From Gammaproteobacteria bacterium (GTDB taxonomy: Bacteria; Pseudomonadota; Gammaproteobacteria; Thiohalorhabdales; Thiohalorhabdaceae), in the NCBI GenBank assembly GCA_018609925.1, contig JAHEOG010000174.1, forward strand, positions 1 to 11,121: 11,121 nt of DNA, in the 5' to 3' direction. The translations under genes were made by a program, and so were the position numbers. Shown here in pieces: positions 6,990 through 11,121 of this stretch; the stretch's first letter is position 1; each line of letters opens with the position of its first letter. Below the pieces are notes generated by a model that was not told where the DNA came from, did no database searches, and saw only the letters and a program-made list of their open reading frames with translations.

Positions 6990-7630
6990 TCACCAGGCGA
7001 TGGGACCTCCCTGCGCCCCAGCACCCGGATGTTGAAGGGATAGCGGTAGAGGTGCCCGTTTCGGGCCCGGGCCCCGGCCACCAGGACCAGCACCAGGTCC
7101 AGCGAGAACAGCCCCAACAGGACGGCTAGGGCAGTCCCATCGGAGAAGAGGAATCCGGCCAGGACGGCGTAGAGCGTGACGGAGGCCTGGAAGCTGACGG
7201 CCTCGCGGCCGTGGGCATCCAGCTCGGGGTCCGAGCCCCGCTGCCAGAGCCACAGCCCCAGGGGACCCAATAGGTGGCCCATGGGGATCACCGCCCCGAT
7301 AAGGGCCGCGACGTGGACGAGCGTCGGACGGGGGGCGCCACCCCAGCCCGCCGCGACCGTCGGGGGCGGCGAGGCCGAGGCCGTTCCACCCGGATCCGGA
7401 CTCTCCGCGGTCGCCAGCTCCCCTGAGCGATCCTGGCTGAGGAGCTCGCGGGCACGGGTGGCCTCCACCTGGGGTACCTGGAGCTTGATCCCGCCCAGGG
7501 CAGCGGTATAGAGCCAGTCGGTCTGCACCAGCTGATCGTCGGAGAGCTGGGGAGACAGCCCCTCGGCCTCCAGGAGCCCCTTGGCGATTTGGGCATCGGC
7601 CTGATTGTCGAAGGAGGCCACTGTAATCAT
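6986..7630 (-). CDS. DUF2007 - DUF4870 fusion membrane protein
   Basis: The 214-residue protein appears to join two small domains. Residues 1-65 look like DUF2007, a putative signal-transducing/regulatory domain resembling ferredoxin-like folds: MITVASFDNQADAQIAKGLL, then a G-IKLQVP stretch and ATRARELL. Residues 66-102 are a Pro/Ala/Ser/Gly-rich linker. Residues 104-205 resemble the DUF4870 (Tic20-like) membrane domain, with HLLGPLGLWLWQ (119-130), then D-HGREAVSFQ (138-148) and a final YPFNIRVLG. Membrane helices are likely at about 106-127, 148-162 and 168-186. The soluble N-terminus should face the cytoplasm. The ATG at 7630 has only a weak GGGA ahead of it. The gene converges on smc: both stop codons lie in the same CTAG at 6986-6989. 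I recognise both domains by pattern only; function is unknown, though a membrane-tethered sensor is a reasonable guess. Confidence 0.75.
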   Translation of the reverse strand: MITVASFDNQADAQIAKGLLEAEGLSPQLSDDQLVQTDWLYTAALGGIKLQVPQVEATRARELLSQDRSGELATAESPDPGGTASASPPPTVAAGWGGAPRPTLVHVAALIGAVIPMGHLLGPLGLWLWQRGSDPELDAHGREAVSFQASVTLYAVLAGFLFSDGTALAVLLGLFSLDLVLVLVAGARARNGHLYRYPFNIRVLGRREVPSPGD

Positions 7631-7813
7631 GGGCGGAATCGGTCCCTTTGGGGGCGGTAGACCGAGTGGCGGCGGGCCGCCTTCGTCCGGGCAGCGCGCC
7701 CCCGTCCCGGCAGGGTTCGGCCATCCTAGCGCTTCGATCGGGGCGTCGGAAGGTGGGGCCCGGTCCGGCGGGGGCCTGCAGGGACGCGCGTACCGCCGCC
7801 GGGAGGAGGCGGA
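7631..7813. promoter_or_regulatory. Divergent intergenic region with inverted repeats
   Basis: This 183-base gap separates the DUF2007-DUF4870 gene (-) from the exchanger gene (+) and must hold both promoters. No convincing -35/-10 pair is visible. Two inverted repeats are present: TCGGTC (7639-7644) with GACCGA (7660-7665), and GGCGG (7668-7672) with CCGCC (7677-7681). A strong Shine-Dalgarno GGAGGAGG (7802-7809) sits just before the exchanger ATG at 7814. The region remains very GC-rich, unlike the lptF upstream region. Confidence 0.4.
7639..7665. repeat. Inverted repeat TCGGTC-N15-GACCGA, possible operator
   Basis: Six-base perfect arms at 7639-7644 and 7660-7665 are 15 bases apart, so arm centres are 21 bases (two helical turns) from each other. 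They lie 9 bases upstream of the minus-strand start at 7630. The geometry would suit a dimeric regulator, but such short GC-rich repeats also occur by chance in DNA of this composition. Confidence 0.25.
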
Positions 7814-8848
7814 ATGACCGGCGGCGTTTGGCCGCTGGGTCTGAGCCTGGTCCTTGTCGCCGTGGGGGCGGTGATCATCACCTTCGCCGGGATCCGCCTG
7901 GCGGCCGCCGCCGATCGCCTCGCCGATCGCACCGGGCTGGGGGAGGCCTTTGTCGGGGCCGTCTTCCTAGGCGCGAGCACCTCCCTTCCCGGGATCACCG
8001 CCTCGGTGACCGCTGCCTGGAACGGGCTCGCGTCTTTGGCCCTGGCGAATGCCCTCGGCGGTATCGCCGTCCAGACCGCTTTCCTCGCCGTGGCGGATGC
8101 GGTCTACCGCCGGGCCAATCTGGAGCATGCCGCGGCCTCCGTCGGCAACATGATGTGGGCGGTTCTGCTCATCACGCTGCTGGCGGCGCTGCTGGTGGCC
8201 ATGCTCGGGCCACCGATCTCCTGGTTGGGGGTTCATCCAGTAACGCCGCTTCTCGTCATCGGTTACGTCGTGGGCGCCCGGTGGGTGGCGGAGGCCCGGG
8301 AGCGGCCCATGTGGCGCCCCCGCCTGACCGGCGCCACCCGCTTGGACAAGCCGGATCCCAAGGTCCCCGCGACGGAGACCCTGACCCGGCTGGGGCTGAC
8401 GTTTGCCCTGGCGGCGGCTCTGGTCGTTTCCGCCGGGTGGGCCGTGACCCGGGCCGGGGAGTCCTTGATCGCCTTGACGGGGCTCTCCCAGAGCCTGGTG
8501 GGCGGGGTCCTCATCGCGGTGGTGACCAGCCTGCCGGAGCTGGTGACCTCGGTGGCCGCTGTCCGCCGTGGCGCGCTCACCCTCGCGGTGGGCGGTGTCC
8601 TGGGAGGCAATGCCTTCGACACCCTGTTCGCGGCCCTGGCGGACCCTGCCTACCGAGGGGGGTCCATTTACCACCACGCGAGCCCGAGCGAGCCCAGGCT
8701 GGCGGGGCTGACCATCCTCATGAGCGGGGTCCTGGTCCTGGGCCTGCTTCGCCGGGAGCGCGCCGGGCCCGGGCGCATCGGCTCCGAAGGCCTGCTGATC
8801 CTGGCCTTGTATCTGATCGGCGTCTGGATCCTAGGGACCGGCGGCTAG
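7814..8848 (+). CDS. CaCA-family (Na+/Ca2+ exchanger-like) membrane protein with a degenerate first alpha repeat
   Basis: The 344-residue protein has about ten membrane helices and the two inverted alpha repeats of cation/Ca2+ exchangers. Repeat 1 (about 43-92) contains STSLPG (55-60) and NALGGIAVQTAF (79-90). Repeat 2 (about 225-272) contains VTSLPE (237-242) and GGVLGGNAFDTLF (260-272). In characterised exchangers each repeat supplies an acidic residue in the TSLPE motif and a polar residue in the GSN-x-N/D motif. Here repeat 2 keeps E242, N266 and D269, but repeat 1 has G60 and Q87. The ion site is therefore asymmetric, and the transported ion may not be calcium. A charged cytoplasmic loop (about 157-192) joins the halves. 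A strong GGAGGAGG precedes ATG 7814. It is divergent from the DUF2007-DUF4870 gene. Usual database names would be sodium:calcium antiporter or sodium:proton exchanger; the substrate is unproven. Confidence 0.85.
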   Translation: MTGGVWPLGLSLVLVAVGAVIITFAGIRLAAAADRLADRTGLGEAFVGAVFLGASTSLPGITASVTAAWNGLASLALANALGGIAVQTAFLAVADAVYRRANLEHAAASVGNMMWAVLLITLLAALLVAMLGPPISWLGVHPVTPLLVIGYVVGARWVAEARERPMWRPRLTGATRLDKPDPKVPATETLTRLGLTFALAAALVVSAGWAVTRAGESLIALTGLSQSLVGGVLIAVVTSLPELVTSVAAVRRGALTLAVGGVLGGNAFDTLFAALADPAYRGGSIYHHASPSEPRLAGLTILMSGVLVLGLLRRERAGPGRIGSEGLLILALYLIGVWILGTGG

Positions 8849-8860
8849 TGCCGGGAGTTT
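8838..8860 (+). terminator. Possible weak terminator after the exchanger gene
   Basis: CCGGC (8838-8842) pairs with GCCGG (8850-8854) around a loop that includes the TAG stop codon of the exchanger gene, followed by GAGTTT. The stem has five GC pairs but the T-run is only three long, so this is a weak candidate. It occupies the start of the 42-base gap between the convergent exchanger and BCAM0308-type genes. Confidence 0.25.
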
Positions 8861-8890
8861 AATCGTTGCTCGCTCGGCCCGGGGGTGGGG

Positions 8891-9370
8891 CTAGGTATCC
8901 CGGCGCCAATGGGCCCGGACGTATTTCTCCTCTCCGGGGTAGCGCAGGTCCAGCTCTCCCTTGCAGGCGCGTTGAACGGCCTCCGCGATGCGGCGGGCGA
9001 GGTGCTCGTAGGTGGTGCGAATGACCACCGAGCCGTCCTCCTGGGTGCGCCATTCCAGGATGCGCTCCAGCGGACGCTGCCGCTGCTCCCGGTCCTCGGT
9101 GTTCTCGATGAGGTTGCGGATGTCTTCCCAGTGCTGGCTCAGGTACTCGCCTTCGAGCACGACGAAACCGCCCTCGTAGTCCTCCTGGATGCGCAGACAC
9201 GCCGGGCAGGTGATGGCCTGAGCGTCGGTCGGGGGATTGCGCAGCCATTCGAAGATGCCGTCCTGGAAGACGACTCCGCACTCCCGGCAGATCGAGGGTT
9301 CATGGTACTTCTGACGCAGGAAGTAGGGATCGTGGCGGTATTCCTGGACAAGCCGGTCGCGGCGTTCCAT
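8891..9370 (-). CDS. BCAM0308-family protein with two CxxC zinc-binding motifs
   Basis: The 159-residue soluble protein starts MERRDRLVQEYRHDPY and carries two CxxC pairs, C28-x-x-C31 (ICREC) and C55-x-x-C58 (TCPAC), spaced like a four-cysteine zinc ribbon. I recognise the family as BCAM0308-like proteins, sometimes labelled NMD3-like because of the zinc ribbon; its role is unknown. The C-terminal half (about 68-159) is a mixed alpha/beta region with EGEYL, TTYEHLARRIAEAVQRA and a final YVRAHWRRD. There is no signal peptide or membrane segment. The start is well supported: GGAAGGAG lies seven bases before ATG 9370. It is on the same strand as suhB and 135 bases downstream of it, a gap containing hairpins, so it may be transcribed separately. 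A role in RNA or ribosome handling is conceivable from the zinc ribbon but not shown. Confidence 0.75.
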   Translation of the reverse strand: MERRDRLVQEYRHDPYFLRQKYHEPSICRECGVVFQDGIFEWLRNPPTDAQAITCPACLRIQEDYEGGFVVLEGEYLSQHWEDIRNLIENTEDREQRQRPLERILEWRTQEDGSVVIRTTYEHLARRIAEAVQRACKGELDLRYPGEEKYVRAHWRRDT

Positions 9371-9421
9371 TCGCTGGCTCCTTCCGGGTTGGCGACGGGG
9401 GAAAGCATGCGGGATGGCGGT

Positions 9422-9442
9422 CCCCCAAGATTTATTTGGGGG
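9422..9442. repeat. Perfect 7-bp inverted repeat between suhB and the BCAM0308-type gene
   Basis: CCCCCAA (9422-9428) is the exact complement of TTGGGGG (9436-9442), with a seven-base AT-rich loop. No T-run follows on either strand, so it is not a classical intrinsic terminator of suhB. It could be an RNA-processing or Rho-linked structure, or an operator overlapping the AT-rich spot where a promoter for the downstream gene might lie. A second, weaker stem, AAGCG (9460-9464) with CGCTT (9470-9474), is nearby. The rest of the 9371-9505 gap shows nothing else I can support. Confidence 0.4.
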
Positions 9443-9505
9443 TTAGCGCGCCCGCAGACAAGCGGCGATCGCTTAGGGCGTGGCGGGCTCGGCTGGCGGC
9501 CCGAT

Positions 9506-10306
9506 TCAACCGCGCTGATCGGCCGGGATCCGCTCCCGGATCTCCCGGAGCATGGCGCGATGGATCCGGGGTGGGGCGGACAGGACGTGGCCGGTGCCGA
9601 AGATGTCGTCCCCGCCGTGGAGGTCGCTGGAGATCCCCCCGGCCTCCTGGACCAACAGCAGGCCGGCGGCGATGTCCCACGGCTTGAGGAAGAGCTCCCA
9701 GTAGCCGTCGTAGCGGCCACAGGCGACGTAGGCCAAATCCAGGGCCGCCGCGCCCCAGCGGCGCATCCCGCTGGTCTGGCGCAGGAAGGCCCGCATCAGA
9801 TCGAATTGGGGCTCCATCAGCTCGGGCGCCTTGAAGGGGAACCCGGTGCTGAGCACGCTGCCCTCTAGTTCGCGGCGATCGCTGACCCGGATGCGATGGT
9901 CGTTGAGCATGGCTCCGGAGCCGCGCGAGGCCGTGAACAGGTCATTCTTGGCGGGGTCGTAGACGACCGCCTGGTCCAGGCGGCCGTCCACCTCCAGGGC
10001 AATGGAGACGGCGAAGTGGGGCAGGCCCTGGAGGAAATTGGTGGTGCCGTCCAAGGGGTCGATGATCCAGCGGTGCCGCCCATCGCCCTCGTGCTCGGTG
10101 CCCTCCTCGGCCAGGATCGTGTGGCCGGGGTAGGCTCGGTTGAGGGTGTCCACGATGGCGGCCTCGGCGGCCCGGTCCACCTCGGTGACGAAGTCGTGCC
10201 GGCCCTTGGTGTCCACCGGCACCTCGTGTCGGCGGTCCAGGGAGCGCAGGATCATGTCGCCGGCCGAACGGGCGGCCCGCACGGCGGTATGGAGCATGGG
10301 ATGCAT
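9506..10306 (-). CDS. suhB: SuhB, inositol-1-monophosphatase family protein
   Basis: SuhB is a Mg2+-dependent phosphatase that hydrolyses inositol 1-phosphate to myo-inositol and phosphate. In E. coli the protein also joins the NusA-containing antitermination complex on ribosomal RNA operons. The 266-residue protein has the expected length and motifs: AEEGTE (66-71, E67 a metal ligand), WIIDPLDGTTNF (80-91, D83 and D86 metal ligands, T88 catalytic), and the C-terminal WDIAAG (210-215, D211 metal ligand) followed by EAGG. The chosen start is ATG 10306, giving MHPMLHTAVRAARSAG, which matches the family N-terminus and has AGGA seven to eight bases ahead; the frame stays open to 10453 but that extension is unlike the family. 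It is divergent from trmJ across 131 bases, the same arrangement as in E. coli, which supports the orthology. Confidence 0.94.
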   Translation of the reverse strand: MHPMLHTAVRAARSAGDMILRSLDRRHEVPVDTKGRHDFVTEVDRAAEAAIVDTLNRAYPGHTILAEEGTEHEGDGRHRWIIDPLDGTTNFLQGLPHFAVSIALEVDGRLDQAVVYDPAKNDLFTASRGSGAMLNDHRIRVSDRRELEGSVLSTGFPFKAPELMEPQFDLMRAFLRQTSGMRRWGAAALDLAYVACGRYDGYWELFLKPWDIAAGLLLVQEAGGISSDLHGGDDIFGTGHVLSAPPRIHRAMLREIRERIPADQRG

Positions 10307-10374
10307 CAACGAGTCCTGCTGTGTCTGCGCGGCGCAGGGAGTGGGCCCGGGGACGGGGCGCGCGCCGGCGGCCA

Positions 10375-10403
10375 ACCTTACCCGCGCGGGGCGGCTATTG
10401 CAA
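10375..10403 (-). promoter_or_regulatory. Candidate sigma-70 promoter for suhB
   Basis: On the minus strand TTGCAA (10403-10398, four of six matches to -35) and TAAGGT (10380-10375, three of six to -10) are separated by 17 bases, in the only less GC-rich spot of the suhB-trmJ gap. Transcription would begin near 10368, giving a leader of about 60 bases. No comparable promoter for trmJ is visible in the remaining gap (10307-10437). Confidence 0.3.
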
Positions 10404-10437
10404 CGGCCGGTCCCCGCCGCCATCGGATGAGACGACC

Positions 10438-11121
10438 GTGAGTGAGGCGCCAACGGTGGATGGACCGGACCCGCTGGTGGTCCTGGTGGGGCCTAGCCAT
10501 GCGGGCAACATCGGGGCCTGCGCCCGGGCCATGAAGAATATGGGCCTGACCGAACTGCGCCTGGTGGCGCCGGTCACCGGGACCTTTGCGCACCCGGAGG
10601 CCACCGCCCGGGCCTCCGGAGCCAGCGATGTCCTGAGCCAGGCGGGGGTCTTCGACACCCTGGCGGGGGCCCTTGCCGACGTGCACTGGGTGATCGGGAC
10701 CTCCGCCCGCTCCCGGGAGATGGGTCCGCCTGTCCAGGAGCCCCGTCAGGCTGCTGCGGAAGCGGCCCAACGGGAGCGGTCCGGGGAACAGGTTGCCCTG
10801 GTGTTCGGCCGCGAGAAGAGCGGGCTCTCCAACGAGGAGCTGGAGGCTTGCCACGGGGTGGTCCACATTCCGGCGGCGCCCGGCTACGCTAGTCTCAATC
10901 TGGCCCAGGCGGTGCAGATCCTGGCCTACGAGCTGTTCATGGCCCGATCCGAAGAGCTCCCGGTCGCTAAGGACACGCAGGCGCCCGCCACCGGGGGACC
11001 TTTGCAGGACCTGATCCGCCATTGGGAGCGAGTGGTCGCCGATGTCGGATTCGTGAATCCGCAGAGCCCGCAACGTACCTTCCGCCGCCTGCGGCGCCTG
11101 CTCTTGCGGGCCCGACCCACC
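10438..11121 (+). CDS. trmJ: TrmJ, tRNA (cytidine/uridine-32 2'-O)-methyltransferase (3' end cut by the window)
   Basis: TrmJ is a SPOUT-class methyltransferase that uses S-adenosylmethionine to methylate the 2'-hydroxyl of nucleotide 32 in the anticodon loop of certain tRNAs. The 228 visible codons hold the three knot-domain motifs: motif 1 with PSHAGNIGACARAMKNMG (19-36, N24 and R30 conserved), motif 2 LVFGREKSGLSNEEL (121-135), and motif 3 IPAAPGYASLNLAQAVQIL (144-162). The linker and start of the C-terminal extension follow (about 170-228). The reading frame is open to the last base, so roughly the final 20-30 residues lie outside. The start is a GTG at 10438, preceded by GGATGAG (10425-10431); an ATG at 10427 is out of frame. 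It is divergent from suhB. In gammaproteobacteria trmJ is commonly followed by cysE or iscR, which would be expected just beyond the right edge. Confidence 0.93.
   Translation, partial: MSEAPTVDGPDPLVVLVGPSHAGNIGACARAMKNMGLTELRLVAPVTGTFAHPEATARASGASDVLSQAGVFDTLAGALADVHWVIGTSARSREMGPPVQEPRQAAAEAAQRERSGEQVALVFGREKSGLSNEELEACHGVVHIPAAPGYASLNLAQAVQILAYELFMARSEELPVAKDTQAPATGGPLQDLIRHWERVVADVGFVNPQSPQRTFRRLRRLLLRARPT

Noticed and set aside
8885..9868. Plus-strand open frame of 327 codons across the BCAM0308-type gene and suhB
   Set aside because: It runs antisense to two recognised genes with good ribosome-binding sites, spans their intergenic gap, and resembles no known family.
10307..10453. N-terminal extension of suhB by 49 codons
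   Set aside because: The added residues are unlike the family, cover the divergent promoter region and overlap the trmJ start. ATG 10306 has a Shine-Dalgarno sequence and the standard N-terminus.
1..11121. Search for CRISPR arrays, insertion sequences, tRNA/rRNA genes, toxin-antitoxin or phage-defence genes
   Set aside because: No spaced direct repeats, transposase motifs, tRNA cloverleaf or defence-type domains were seen by eye. The Glu/Arg-rich repetition in smc is the normal coiled coil.

Overview
The window is a compact, very GC-rich stretch of bacterial chromosome. Gene content and gene order point to a gammaproteobacterium outside the enterobacterial group. It has the LptF/LptG lipopolysaccharide exporter permeases, so the cell is Gram-negative. 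It uses canonical SMC rather than MukB. It also has the suhB / trmJ divergent pair familiar from gammaproteobacteria, where trmJ normally leads into the iscR iron-sulfur cluster genes. Composition and gene set would fit a high-GC lineage such as the Chromatiales / Ectothiorhodospiraceae, but this is an inference and the genus cannot be named from the sequence.

Layout from left to right. Positions 1-309 are a comparatively AT-rich divergent regulatory region. A strong minus-strand Shine-Dalgarno sequence lies exactly where a leftward gene would start just outside the window; pepA is the usual neighbour of lptF. Next come lptF and lptG (+), which overlap by 14 bp. A small RDD-family membrane protein (-) converges on lptG and overlaps its end by 16 bp. 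A 127-residue HExxH zincin (+) follows, and 36 bp later smc (+), complete at 1181 codons. A minus-strand gene fusing a DUF2007-type domain to a DUF4870-type membrane domain converges on smc, and the two stop codons share one CTAG palindrome. Next is a CaCA-family (Na+/Ca2+ exchanger-like) membrane protein (+) whose first alpha repeat has lost its acidic residue. A BCAM0308-type double-CxxC protein (-) and suhB (-) follow. The window ends inside trmJ (+), which is divergent from suhB.

Functionally this is mostly housekeeping: lipopolysaccharide transport to the outer membrane (LptF/G), chromosome organisation (SMC), inositol monophosphatase / rRNA-related SuhB, and tRNA wobble-region 2'-O-methylation (TrmJ). 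Between these sit four poorly characterised genes: the RDD protein, the zincin, the DUF2007-DUF4870 fusion and the BCAM0308 protein. There are no insertion sequences, phage genes, CRISPR arrays, tRNAs or rRNAs. I see no convincing new multi-gene system. The most interesting points are the asymmetric exchanger, the DUF2007-DUF4870 fusion, the zincin placed just upstream of smc, and the absence of zipA-ligA behind smc.
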